Source: Lunularia cruciata (Eukaryota; Streptophyta; Marchantiopsida; Lunulariales; Lunulariaceae). From it: a stretch of DNA of 64,000 bases. Under the pieces are notes generated by a model. It saw only the letters and a list, made by a program, of their open reading frames with translations, was not told the origin of the DNA and did not search any database. The stretch covers positions 39,074,333 through 39,138,332 of the forward strand of contig OX419756.1 in assembly GCA_948567375.1 (NCBI GenBank). Direction: 5' to 3'. Positions 36,257-48,048 of this stretch are shown here, piece by piece. Within the stretch, counting starts at the first letter, position 1. The number at the start of each line of letters is the position of its first letter. Position numbers and translations under genes: made by a program.

Positions 36257-37685
36257 TTTGACAAGCACAGGGTTGAAACGCAGGAACATTTGTACACATA
36301 TTCAACAAAATTTTGCAGATTCTTGCTTCTTCATCCACATGGAGGGGAATCAAAGAATGGGGTTCGATGAATGAGACTTCCTCAACTGGTCTGACCCCCG
36401 AGTCATGTATATTGAAGAATATGGTCTGTGAACGAGAAACACTAGGGTAGGACGTGCCTGGCACCTTCTTCTTGGGATTTAGAACACCAAATCAGATCCT
36501 TATACCATTTTCATGAAGTCGAGGGAGTTTCATCTACCTGTAAACTTTAGCGATTTTCTCGGAACGTTGGCCATGTCTGGAAGGTTGATTATTTGCACTT
36601 CCAATTTAGATACCAATTCTGTTCAGTATTAGGGACTTGCCTGTCCATCACAGGGCAGTCCACTTACCTTAGTAGGTCCATCAGTGGACCACTAGTAGGG
36701 TAGTGTCACAAATTGTACAGCACTTGAACTCTGGGTTTGACACATCTGTTATCAAACGTATTTTTTTGTTGCAAGAAAGTACAGAGACATTTTCAGTCGA
36801 TCATTTTCTATCTGCCTTGAATTCATACCAGTCTTTGTATTATAGGAGGGCATTGTTATACTATAATATCGTTATCTTCAATCTCCTTGATAAAATATAT
36901 GGTTTGTTGTCCTGCGTTACCACTTCATGGAGCAGGAACTGATGTTACTGCCATGGATTTATAAATATCCACTTATCCTTGACCCTAATTTTCTCAAGGA
37001 ACCGGTAACAATCAACATTTGTGGAACGAGAACTTCGGGACTGAGCAATGTTAACAAAGGGGAAAGCCTTGCTAGATAGAGCTGGGCACCCCCGAAGGAC
37101 TACTGTCAATTAAGTATTTCGTATCGAAGGAGTTGGTCCATCGAGGATCTCAAATAGCAGCTTTGAAGCGTTCCGTTTCCAGTCAATGTTGGTAGTACCG
37201 ATCTGAGATATGGATCTGAGAAATCTCCGCACTGAACACACTGGCCAACGAAGCCTTCATCAAACTATATCGCCAAGGTGTCTCTGGACGGACGATTGGA
37301 GTTCCTTTGTATACGATCTACTTGCCAAATTCTGGGATACCTGAAACCCTTGTAATTGCAGTCCTTGGTTTCTCTCTCTCTGGAGCTGATCACATCAGAC
37401 TCTGCAGTTTCACAACGAGACAAACGGCCGTTCGCAGAGGTCAGCTTCCTCATTTATTTCGTCTCAGTACCAGTCGGCCGACTCCTTGCATGTGCATGTC
37501 TCCTTACTGGTCTCGGACGAACTGGTACGAATTTTTACTTCACCCCTATTCTTGACAGACGCACCGGTCAGATGGCAAGCAGGAATCTACTTTCTAGGCC
37601 TGGCTCGGTCGTTGTTGATTCTGAGTCTCTTGCCTCCTCTTTCTAGCCTGTGGCTTTTCGTCTCGGGGTGATAACCCGGTCTCCC
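36257..37685. other. NOT1 3' flank, probable 3' UTR at its start
   Basis: The sequence after the NOT1 stop has no further conserved coding sequence. No canonical AATAAA signal is obvious close to the stop, so the 3' UTR end cannot be placed. A small palindrome ggtcca-tcag-tggacc lies near 36675. Nothing else is recognised. Confidence 0.5.
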
Positions 37686-37686
37686 T

Positions 37687-37715
37687 GCTTCCTTCCTTCC
37701 TTCCTTCCTTCCTTG
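37687..37715 (+). repeat. TTCC microsatellite
   Basis: About seven TTCC units run uninterrupted in intergenic sequence. Confidence 0.9.
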
Positions 37716-37994
37716 TCGGTTCCTGTTTCTCTCCTTGTGCCAGACCCCGCCGAGCTGCTGTCATTCTCTTTTCACATCTTTGATCTGGAACTGCTCCGAT
37801 TTAAATGTGGTAAATTCTGCTTTGAAGACTGATGTTCTAACAGATGACATTCTAATCCTGAAATCCAGTCCATCAGCAGTACGGATGGTCACCTCATGTT
37901 CGTGCAGGCACGAACTCGGCCTTCTGCGAGGAAAAGGAGATGAATGACAACTAGAAAGCAAAGCTTTACGAACCCAATCCGATGGAAATCAGAG

Positions 37995-38095
37995 AAAAAG
38001 CGGACCGCGTAGAATAACAAGAATGATGGGAAGAACCCCATCAAGCCGTACAAGGGTGAGACATAAGAGGTACAATGGGGTTAAGCCTCAATCTG
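37995..38095 (-). repeat. Short dispersed repeat, reversed copy
   Basis: The reverse complement reads through taccccattg-like, pyrimidine and tcttcccatcattc segments to an acgcggtccgc end, in the same order as 8035-8140. It lies about 1.7 kb downstream of the NOT1 stop. Confidence 0.6.
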
Positions 38096-38769
38096 ATGGA
38101 AATCTGAGCGCATGGATTGAGTGACAGAACCGAATATCTCATTCAGTCTTCTCTACACAAGAGTCCAAGTCAAAGACTCAATAGTAGGCAACCGCGAGCT
38201 ACATACTGTACTGATTTCCTACTGGCACTTTGCCTACAAAGGTACTTTCTGCGTTGCGCGCCTTCATGCCAAAAGGCTTTTCAAGTCATTACTTCCTCCT
38301 TTACTTCCATTTCCTCGAATGTGACACATCCAAATCGTAGTTTATCTCCGATTAATGCACAGGCCTGCAATCGAGTGCCCATCTTAGATCATGACGAGCT
38401 TCATGAGCTTCCGACCTTCCTTGACTGACAGCATAACGGTTCAGCTTTTTTCACTTATGGTTATCGGTTGGCACTCTCAGGTGCCTCATTCTGTGATGTC
38501 TTGAGGCATTTGGAAGAATGCATACGCTTCTTCGCCTATATCACGAATAGTCTACTTTCGCGGATCCCCGGGTTGAGAACCCAGGCAAACTTCTGTTCTA
38601 ATCCTATCCTATTCTTCTTCATGCATCCCATGAATTCTAAGACGAGGACTCACCAGATGTAGACCGAGAAAACGCGAAACTCAGGTTTGATTTGTTCTCT
38701 GTTGACATCTTTGAGAGTTGAAGTATTCTTGTAGAGTTCAGAGAGCAAATGCCACTTATCTTGACAGAG

Positions 38770-38815
38770 GCAAAACAAGGGCGACCGCGTTGAAAAAACG
38801 AAGGATGGGAAGACA
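38770..38815 (-). repeat. Short dispersed repeat, partial reversed copy
   Basis: The sequence gggcgaccgcgt followed by gaaggatgggaagac matches the reversed core of the family. It is followed by a short tandem cagaagctag/agaagctaga array. Confidence 0.6.
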
Positions 38816-40479
38816 GAAGCTAGAAGCTAGAATCTTGACAGAAGCTAGAATTAGGATTCAGTGGAAATATTTGCGGTCCGTATCCTTTCCGGCAACGCAA
38901 ATTGACTAACGAACCGGAAACTTATTTCGACATAAGGTGACCGCGAACTTGCATAAAAGCCCGGGATATTCAGCTACATAACCTATCTTAAATACTCTAC
39001 TGTATCAAGAGTGGAAGTGTCTCTGAAGAGTAGAGTTGTCGTCTGCTCGAGTGCCTGGACCATGTGCTTCGGTGTCAGTTACAGGTAGTCAACCGTACGA
39101 GTTCCAGGCTAACTCATGGACTGGCTAGCATCATCGACGCGGGTTGCAATCGCGTCGGCGTGCTGTGGAACGTGACGTCGCGGGCTGATGGAAGGCAGGG
39201 AGGCAGGTTTACATATGAAAATATAGAGCGTGTCAAATCCCGTCCGTCTTTAGGTTCAGTTCTTTCCAGTCTTGGCTCGGACGGTCGACGGTTTATGTTC
39301 TGACGGCAGAGCCATGAAGGTTGCCGTTAGACATGGCGCGGGGCATATCGATTTCGATTGTGGGTTGTCACTACAAGTTAAAAAGTTTAGATTTCTTCAT
39401 TTGTGTTCGGACTAGTTATAATCCAAGAGACACGGTGAGAGGTAGACACATACATGTGCTCTATCCCTAAAAATTCAATACATTCCATACAAATATATAC
39501 ATTCCGATTCGATTCTCTTCGGGACAATCGCGCTCTTTTGTGCATGCCACATATTTGGCATATCCTCAGAGGAAAATTACGTTTGCTTGACAGTTCGAAA
39601 CGATTTTGACTTTGACAAAGGTACTCCAAGTTGCAGCGTCTTCCTGTTTCCAAGATTGTTCCTAGAATTTTCCGGATTTTCATAAAGCTCAATCTACTAT
39701 TATAGAGTATTAATCTCAATCTACTATTATATCCTTCGTGTTTTCTACGCGGTCGCCCTTTTCTCTATTATAGAGAAGACTTTTTCCTTCTACTGAATCT
39801 GCTGATAATTTGTGCATCATCATAGTTAGTGCAAGATTCAATCTTGCTTAGAGATGCCGCGTCCAAAGTGGACGGCGTAGGTAGAATGGCCCGCGGGGAC
39901 TCCTCTCGATTTTCAATAAAGTTAGCCGAGTGACTCGGCCGTGAACTGTGAAAGGAAATGAGTGTTCGTCCCACGGGTTCATCCGAAGACCTGAGCTTCT
40001 GACGGCAAGAAGTTTGGCATAAAGATAGGCCGAGATGCTGCCGATGGGGAGAGGAACCTTATCTTTTGGAGTAGGAGTTGGTTGGGGCAAGAGCTGGCAG
40101 GAGTCAGTAATTGAGTCATTGAGTTACAGTACGTGGTGTGGATTCACGGGAACGGAATCGAGCATTGGCTGGCAACAGCATGCGCACTGGATTCCACTTC
40201 TACGGACTGTTCTGCTTCTGCTGCAATCACGACAAGGACAACTACTACTTCTACGGTACCACAAGACAGACACAGATTGTACTGCTGCTTCTGTACATGA
40301 TACTTGTTGTCTGAGGCAAGGCTGTGATTGAATGTTTCTGTGCCTGTGAGTGCGCTAAGTGCGCTGTTGCCTACTCTGCATCGTGTGTACAAGTGTAGTC
40401 CGCTACGGTAGCGTAGTGGAAATACTTAGGGTACTTTACGACAATTGGGTCTCGAATATAAGTGAGAGAGATCTAGAGG

Positions 40480-40500
40480 GAGAGAGAGAGAGAGAGAGAG
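40480..40500 (+). repeat. GA microsatellite
   Basis: An AG dinucleotide run of about ten units, preceded by a short gagagagatct stretch. Confidence 0.9.
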
Positions 40501-40585
40501 CCCAGTAAAAGCTGTGAAGGGAAAAGATGCCCGATCTCCACAATGGAGAGTTCCAAAACTATGGACGTTGTTACATTCTGAGAGA

Positions 40586-40610
40586 CAGGGAGGGAGGGAG
40601 GGAGGGAGGG
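40586..40610 (+). repeat. AGGG microsatellite
   Basis: Six AGGG units; the G-run pattern could form a quadruplex. Confidence 0.85.
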
Positions 40611-43087
40611 CCTTTGACTTGATTCTTGCTGTCTGTCTAAGGACGAAAAACAAGTTCGGGTGGATGGATGTGTGTAGGATATGATGCTTTTGGCTGATTT
40701 AGAACCTTTAGCTGCGGAGGAGTATCGTCATGGAGTCGACGTGCTCGGTTGGTTCCCGGTTGGGTTCCAACACTGTACTGGTTGTTGTTGTTATTGATGG
40801 TGTTGGAGTGTACAAGACGTTGACATGAAGGTCGTGGGAGGATCATTCTACAGTCAACCGTCATACATGAAACAAAGATACAGATAGGGAAACCTTTGTA
40901 GTAGAACATGCATTTCCTAACCTCTCTTTGTGGAATGGGTACGGGTGAGGTAAAAGTTAGGAAAATGTGCAGGGTCCCTCCATGGGCTGCCACTGCGGCT
41001 GCTGGGTTGGGGATTTTGAAGTCTTGTAATCACTCGGGGCATCTATATATGGTGAGTCCAAAGGGGGTTTATCAATTCTTCGAAACCTGAGTAATTGGTT
41101 CGGGTGCTTGATACGCAATTTTTAAACATCACATTATAGACGTATAGTGGTTCATGTCGTTTCCGCAAGTGTCAAGGTCCGTTAGGACGATCTACCGAGC
41201 TGGTGATTGACAGGAAAATCTTGTGGTTGGACTGAGTCCACTCACTGCCATGCTATGTCACGATCAACAGAGGTACAATATGAGACGTCACGAGAGGTGT
41301 AACGTACGCATCAGATGAAAGACTTGTTCTTGAAAATTAATATTTTATTCTGCTCTTTGCTAGGGTTTCTAACTGCTTCAGTCTTGTTTACAAAACTTAA
41401 GTATATCCATACTTACTTAGATTCAGTTGCCGCCATATTCGTGCAGCTGCAGGAGATCAGCAAAGCAATCAATGAATCAGGAAACCTTAAAGGGAAGCTG
41501 TTATAGGTGACACTTTTACGACACCAAGAAAGATCCTTACAGATCTATGAGAAGATAGTCAATCACTGTGGATACCAGGAACTGAGATTTTCAACGACTC
41601 AAGCTGACGAGCACGAGACATTTAAGGTCTAAGTAGCAAACCAGGTACTTCAACATTAATAAACTCTTGAAACCAGCAGGCAGTGACGGAAGGCCCCTCC
41701 CCACTGAAATACAAAGCCGAAAGAAGATTGATTGGAGATCGACTTAAGATATAACGGGCTTACCGTGGTCCTCAAACCCGCTCAGTTACGAAGTCGAAAT
41801 TCCAGTCAAAGGACACACCAAGAAAGACAAACTAAGAAAGTGTTTCAAACTTGTCATTCACAGTTTTCACATGAATCTAAACGTTTCTGAAATCGCACCA
41901 TATTCGACATAGTTTACATATGATTTCCTCCGTGCAGATCAGAATAGCATACAACTGATCCTTTCTAACACTCGTATTCCTTGATAATAAGAGAGAGTAT
42001 CAAAGACAGGTCCTGACTTTGAAGGTTCACGCAGAACATATGACAGTGATTGTATTAAGTAACCAGGACACAATTATGAGACAATACTGAAGGGGATGCA
42101 GAGTTGCAGGTGTGACATAAAACTCGTCGCATGTAATGAAACTCCTGCAAGATTGGTAATGACGGCACATAAAAGACGTAAACAGCTCCTAGAACCTGGA
42201 AGCCTTACTGCAGATGCCACAATGGAATTAAAGCACCAAGTCCAAATCGAGCCACCAGCAATTCCTTTCCATGTGAATATAAACAGGCTACGTGGACTAT
42301 CCATGACAGACTAGGCGTGCCTCACGATACAGTTGGAAGAAATCCACGTAAAACTGACATAGACATTCAACGTAAAGTGAGATCAGTAGTGCCGATGTGC
42401 CTGTCAAGACTCCATGCATTCAAATTGATCAAGAAGCTGTGCATCCTTCGCCAGTTCAAAGACTAACAGGTTCCTCATAAAACTGCCTGTTCCGGGCAGT
42501 TGTTCCACTGCTACCACACTCCTTATGCTTGCAAGTAAGACCGTACTTCGAATGCGAAGATTCGCGTGCTCTACATAATTTTACAGCTTATACACTAATC
42601 CTATAGTTCTATCAAAATCCCTGGTTGTAGCCGAAGTAACCTTTCTTGAAAAATAATCTACTTGAAGATGGAGAAGTCCTGCAATTAGGTCTAGTTTTGT
42701 ACGGGAGTACATAAAGTACATATGCAGTTTACAGTCACTGTTGAATGGTGAAACTTTACTGGATGTAACATAAAGAATTATAATACAAACTCACAACACG
42801 ACTGCAGGGCTTACTTAAACTACCATCGTTAAGACTAAACACAACACAGGTTGTGTTTGCACCATGTGTGCCAAGCTAAACTGTGTCTCCTGGGACAAAG
42901 AATCAGGATTCCGAAAACAAAGAAAGGATATGAGTCCGTCAGTTCGTTGTCTTGCCTCCACGAGTTGATGTGTCGCGTGCTATTGCAGAGCAAAAACTGG
43001 ATGACTGGGCAAAATTTGGAGGATGACAGCACCACGACTAAATTGCAGCCTGAAATGTTGGCGCTAAAATGAATCAACAAAGTTCAA

Positions 43088-43921
43088 TCAGCTTTCGGGC
43101 ATAAGCTGTGATATTTTTCCTTCCTCGGCGGCTCCGCGTTGCTCGGTAACTCTCAGCCAGATGCACACTGCTGTAAAGCTTACAATCAAGCTCAACATGC
43201 CACTCCCAAGACCGATTCCCACGATCGCGAGCACTGAAAGTCCGTGATCACTAGGGGGATCAAGGGGATATCCATACAGTCTGTTTCCTTCGAAGGCGCT
43301 TGCATTGAACCGCGCACCTGTTGAGGTGTTGGCCAGCATCAGTGGAATTGGTCCAGAGAGATCGTTGTCCGAGACATCGAATGTGTTCAGCCTCTCAAGA
43401 TATCCCAGGGAAGAAGGGATTTCACCGGTCAAATCATTGCCATGCAAATCGATCACGTTGGTATAGCTAGCCTTGGTAAACTCCGGAATCTCTCCATCAA
43501 AATTGTTCAAAGAAAGATTCAGAGTAGCAAGCTGCGCCAGCTCCCCGATTTCTGGAGGAATAGGTCCTGACATTCGGTTGTCAGAAAGATCCAGAGTCGA
43601 CAACGCGATACATTGTATGATCTCGGAGGATATGCTTCCTTCGAGCTCCATTCTCACCAAGCTGATTTCTCTAACCTGCTCATTACTACAAACGAGCCCA
43701 GCAAAGGTCGTGTTTCCCGAGCACGGAAAATCAACACCTGTCCAATTCGCTCTCAAAAAGTCTAACCCCTTTCCTGTTAAAGAATCCTGAAAACCTTTTA
43801 AACAAACCAAATCACTCGTAGTCTCACCCTCCACCTCCGCCACTGTTCTCACTACACAAAGAACGACACATAGCAGAAGACTCCACCCCAAGCTCCGGGG
43901 GAACCTCAACCCTAAACTCAT
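43088..43921 (-). CDS. LRR receptor-like protein, no kinase domain
   Basis: A 277-residue single-exon protein. Residues 1-28 are a signal peptide (FPRSLGWSLLLCVVLCVV core). Residues 36-80 form an N-terminal LRR cap with DLVCLKGFQDSL and a cysteine pair region (C67, C78). Residues 84-195 hold about four plant LRRs of the LxxLxLxxNxLSGxIP type. Residues 227-256 are one transmembrane helix ending in CIWLRV, followed by a tail of about 20 residues. The ectodomain and membrane segment resemble BIR-type (BAK1-interacting) receptor kinases, as does the phrase FEGNRLYGYPL before the membrane. The kinase is absent, and nothing kinase-like follows downstream on this strand. Probable role: plasma-membrane co-receptor or competitor for a SERK/BAK1-type kinase; this is inference from the family. 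The start is the first ATG of the frame and gives a proper signal peptide. Confidence 0.85.
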   Translation of the reverse strand: MSLGLRFPRSLGWSLLLCVVLCVVRTVAEVEGETTSDLVCLKGFQDSLTGKGLDFLRANWTGVDFPCSGNTTFAGLVCSNEQVREISLVRMELEGSISSEIIQCIALSTLDLSDNRMSGPIPPEIGELAQLATLNLSLNNFDGEIPEFTKASYTNVIDLHGNDLTGEIPSSLGYLERLNTFDVSDNDLSGPIPLMLANTSTGARFNASAFEGNRLYGYPLDPPSDHGLSVLAIVGIGLGSGMLSLIVSFTAVCIWLRVTEQRGAAEEGKISQLMPES

Positions 43922-44470
43922 TTTCGCTCTCCAGCTCCAATTTTAAACTACCGAGTTGACTCCCCAATCGTCAAAGTCTACACAATCTCTCCTCCATTAA
44001 TACTCCCGGTCAGCTTTTATTTCAGCTCCTCCTCTTCTTCCGATCTACGATCCGCAACAATTCCTCGACATTCTTCTTCCGTTATCCCTCCTTCTCGGAC
44101 CTTCCGCTGCACCGAACCGCCTCAAAGTCCACCACCACTGCACCAAAACATAATCTCACTCACCTCCAGATGCAGATCCTTCACCGCTGCACTCCCCTCG
44201 CTCCCGCTCAACTTTCAACCCCAAGCTCACCTCCCTTCCTGCTTTCCTTCTTCTTCGTCTTCTTGTCTTCTCTGTTACAGCAGGACATGCCAAAGACACA
44301 GTTGAAAACACAGCCGAGAGAGTCCAAATGAAGGACGATGTCGGACGCTGTGATTTATGAATGGTGGGAAAAGGCGGCTCTCTTTCTCTCTCTGCTCGTC
44401 TTAGACTTCTCCACTCTCTCTGCGCGCAACTAATGACACACACAGAAGAAAGCAGAGATCTGCAAAACGA
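43922..44470 (-). promoter_or_regulatory. Upstream region of the LRR gene
   Basis: Immediately upstream of the LRR gene start on the minus strand. The sequence is purine-rich on the gene strand (gaggaggag-like runs, GAGAGAGAGAAAGAGAG near 44380), as is common in plant 5' leaders. No TATA box is certain. An open frame at 44156-44443 is low-complexity and not considered coding. Confidence 0.4.
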
Positions 44471-45490
44471 AGACTGATGATCTCACTAAAAACACCACCG
44501 CATACATCTCATTATTTTCACGAGGGAAACAAAAGACTACATCGGACCGGTCAATGACAAACTAGAGTACACAGGCGAGCGAACAATCATAATCTGGATT
44601 TAGATTTGCCTTAAATTCCTTAATTTCGCAACTAGGATCGTCATTGACTTCGTATCGGTAAACCAGACCCGGTCTCCTGACCTCGGTAACGCCGGCAATC
44701 AAAGCGGTTCGGGCAGAATTTGAAGGTTACCCGTTGATGATTCCCGAGAGGCGTCACCAGGAAACAATCAGGCGGAACCTAGAAACGTCCGGGTCCGTTT
44801 GCAGATAACTTTCAGATTAACCGGGGTGAAATAAAGTTTCACCGGCGTTTGATGGTTTATTAAACTGGGAAGATTCCCGATCTAAATCCATTTGGTTATA
44901 AAGCCAAGTGGCGCGACCAGTGCCGTAGATCGTTGAGCAGATACGACTTCCCCAAGCCACAGGCGATATAACAGTCATCTCAACTGGTCGAGAAAAGGAG
45001 AAGACAACGGGATGAAACTGGCTGACAAGGCAGTTTCCCGGGATAACCGATATCCGTGGGCATCTGACTTCAGAGAACCCACCAGAACCAGCAAAACATT
45101 CAGAGTGACGCGTCACTTCAGAAGTTGAGTTAAATTTCTTCCCGAGTTTTAGCTTACAAAAATTAAGATTCTGGCGAATGGAGACTCGCGCGAGAGTTTA
45201 CCCGCAAAATGCAAGTTAACGCAGTAATTGCAACTTTTGTCCAGTTGTTGATGCGTCTGTCAAAATCGTGCAGAACATCCTCGAACATCTGACAAAAATC
45301 GATTGGGGAACGGAATTCGTTAACGTTGACTACAGTAGCATCGCCTTGTTAACGTGGACGGCAGCCACCGCACCGTGGTACACGCTACAATTCTCTACAG
45401 TACTATAGGGGTACAGTACAGTCCTGCAAAAAGGACCTCCGTGTAAAGCTTTGCTTACGATGTTGATACGGTACACTATCTCACGTGGCC
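44471..45490. other. Intergenic sequence, nothing recognised
   Basis: No coding, RNA or repeat feature stands out in either strand here. Confidence 0.45.
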
Positions 45491-45499
45491 CTGCTCCGT

Positions 45500-45985
45500 A
45501 TTCGTCAGTGGATGAAATACAATACATATTCATGAACTTGGTTATCGTGAAGAGCATTCTAGATTTCATGAAGCAGAAAGGCGACCACGTATGAACACAT
45601 GAAGGATGGGAAGAAGTGCGCGTTGTGGATTCAGTGTTCCACTTGTGAATTTGGTCGATTTCCAGCCCGTTCGTTTCATAAACGTTTGACAACTTTATTA
45701 ATCTGGGACAAGTTCATGGAATTTTTCTTAAATTAATGAGGAGGTGTCGGTGATACAGTATGCGATTTCAAATAGCCCTGCTCTGAAGTTGTCAAGTGGA
45801 TGAAAATACAGTACTTGAACTTCGCTATCGTTGAAGATCATTCTAGATTTCATGCGGAATGATTGTCCACTTGTAAATTTAGTTGAATTCCAGCATGTTC
45901 CTTTCATAAAAGTTTGAAAAGTTTATTAATCTGGGACAAGTTCATGTAATATTTCTTTTAATGCGGAGGCATGGCGTGCATAGAG
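45500..45985 (+). repeat. Diverged tandem duplication of about 240 bp
   Basis: Segments at 45505-45740 and 45795-45985 share cattctagatttcatg, ttccacttgtgaat-like and ttaatctgggacaagttcat blocks in the same order. The first copy carries about 55 extra bases (45585-45640) that hold the dispersed-repeat core; the second copy lacks them. Confidence 0.8.
45585..45640 (-). repeat. Short dispersed repeat within a tandem copy
   Basis: The sequence aggcgaccacgt, then gaaggatgggaagaa, matches the reversed family core. The neighbouring tandem copy at about 45860 has no counterpart, so this is either an insertion here or a loss there. Confidence 0.65.
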
Positions 45986-47010
45986 TAGAGGGTGTCTTAC
46001 TTCTGGATACGAAATCTTAAGTTATGCAGTTGCAATTTTGCTTACGTACTCATGTGATTGTGAGTTCGATAGTTTATGGTGCCGAACGGTTTCCTGCGTA
46101 TTCGTATCTTGTTATAGTCTGGCTTGGATAGATTCAAAGCTTGTGGGTGGAATTCAACAGTTTGCAACTATTGTATGGAGGTGATCGAGCACATTCAAAG
46201 AAAGAAATAGAGACATAAAGAAGGAGGACAATCGTCTGCCTTCGTTGCAAGGAGAAATGGACGGAGCAGTTTTGGACCGTCGTGAGTTAGGGGAAAATCG
46301 AATAGGAGTGAATGAAATTGAATAGGGTTTACCTGCACGGATAGATTAAGGTACATATGGTACCGTACCGCAGAACATGAATCTACAGTGATCCAAGCAT
46401 ATGAAGAATTAGATACCGATTCAAAGTGCAGATTGGCGAGCAATTAGGAGATGGGCGGTTTAGCCAGCAATCGGTGAAGCATCGATAGGATTAGGGGATT
46501 GGAGGAACAAGGGTTTAGGGTTTGAGAGTGCCACGAGTGACAAGACGAGGTAATTGCAGATAGCTCAACTTGCAATTAATGTAAGTGCTCGTCTTGACTG
46601 AACAAAGGAGGTAATAGGAAACAGGTATCTCGTTGTACATTTCGGATAAGGTTCAAGGAAGGCTACTAGGTGATCGTGGCAAGAAAGTTCAGGTTTTTGC
46701 GTCTCTTGGAGCTAAGTTTGAGAAAGTAGAGATCGCATACTTCATTAGAATGGCAATAGGGGTTCCCAAAGGTGCTCTTTTTGCGGTAGAGATTGGACCT
46801 AAATGTGGAGCCGGGGTTGAGGGAGGGACTTTGGTGTTAGAGAGGTTCTTATATCTCTCATTTGTTTTTCTTCTTTATCCTTACTTTAATTTTTTCTTTT
46901 ATTCCTAATTTTTCTAGGTTGGGAGTGTTTATTCCATATGTTTCATGTTTTTGGTAAGGTTTTATTTGTTATATTCTTGTGTGTATAATTATAATAATAG
47001 TAGATCTTTG

Positions 47011-47012
<2 letters not shown>
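45986..47012. other. Intergenic sequence, nothing firmly recognised
   Basis: One 91-codon frame (46633-46908 plus) ends in a hydrophobic, T-rich tail and resembles no family I know. A short agggtttagggttt stretch lies near 46510. No other feature is supported. Confidence 0.4.

Positions 47013-47062
<50 letters not shown>
47013..47062. repeat. AT dinucleotide microsatellite
   Basis: About 25 AT units in a row. Confidence 0.95.
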
Positions 47063-47066
<4 letters not shown>

Positions 47067-47556
47067 GAAAGAAGCACAATTTATATAGAAATCATATACG
47101 AATTCTGAAGTACAAATATCGCCCCCTAGTTAAATTTAGTTCACACTCAAATTGCACTCAACTCGGATCAAAACTCAATTCTTAACTCAATAATTTGGTG
47201 ACAATATGCATTGATTATAGTCAAGTTGTATCCACTCTAGCTAAAAGACTCCATATGACATTTGTTGATCTTTGTTCACCATAGCTAAGAACTCTAAGAT
47301 TCAATATAAAAAAGAGAGCTCTTTGGAGTTGCACTTCAAAAGTATACCCCTCTACCCCTCTAGATCTCCATCCCTAACGGTGCCATTGACGGCCCATCTA
47401 ACAGTGCAAGTGACAAAGGGTCCCATGGCCCTAATACAAAATCTACACCCATAAGTAATCCCTAAGCAACTATCAATACAACTTTGACCGCCAAGACTAT
47501 CACTCCAACATCTAAGCAAACAAACTTTGGTGTTACAAATGTTGTGACAATTGTTG

Positions 47557-47635
<79 letters not shown>

Positions 47636-47735
47636 ACACAACATACATCATTGTCAAAATCATACATTATAGAAACACAACTCATATAGAAGTTACACAT
47701 GAACTCTAAAGAACCACAATTGCCCCCTAGCGGGT
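47063..47735 (+). repeat. Repeated 60-80-bp segment beside both AT tracts
   Basis: The sequences following each AT tract (47063-47127 and 47632-47735) share agaa-cacaa-tatatagaa, acgaa-ctctaaag-like and gccccctag segments. The unit AT tract plus segment is therefore duplicated at a distance of about 600 bp. Confidence 0.65.
47560..47631. repeat. AT dinucleotide microsatellite
   Basis: About 36 AT units. The Tyr-Ile repeat frames read through it on both strands are artefacts. Confidence 0.95.
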
Positions 47736-48048
47736 GGTTAGGTCCCTCTAATTCCAAATAGCCAAGAGGTCGGGTGCTATCAAGCCCCATTGTTAGTCAC
47801 TTGTATGGAATCTAAATCACATAAAGAATGAACTAGCTATAAATCAAGTACATTGAAGACATAGCAATTGTCCTTGAGGAACCACCATGAGTGGAGGGAT
47901 CAAACTGCCATATGTCATGCTCTCAAATAGCTATCACACACAAGCATAATAGCCATTCCACCAAAAGAGCCACATAACATACACTGCAAGTATACATGTA
48001 CAACAGCCAAGCTTGGGTCCATATTGGCAACAATGTTTGAGAGGTGGC

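Larger units (their letters stand above)
38830..43087. other. Intergenic region without recognised gene
   Basis: About 4.2 kb between the dispersed-repeat copy and the LRR gene. It contains another short-repeat fragment (39725-39760, acgcggtcgccc) and GA and GGGA microsatellites. No ORF has family features; the longest frames (for example 39387-39719 minus and 40637-40993 minus) are isolated and unrecognised. Confidence 0.5.

Noticed and set aside
36703..36942. 79-codon frame after the NOT1 stop
   Set aside because: No similarity to any family and no splice link to the NOT1 C-terminus, which is complete at 36256.
43088..43921. Frameshifted LRR receptor kinase that lost its kinase
   Set aside because: No kinase motif is seen downstream on the minus strand, and the tail ends cleanly; a short receptor-like protein explains it better.
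44156..44443. 95-codon frame upstream of the LRR gene
   Set aside because: Arg/Glu-rich translation of the purine-rich leader on the same strand; no conserved features.
47484..47790. Tyr-Ile repeat proteins on both strands
   Set aside because: They are translations of the AT microsatellite at 47560-47631.
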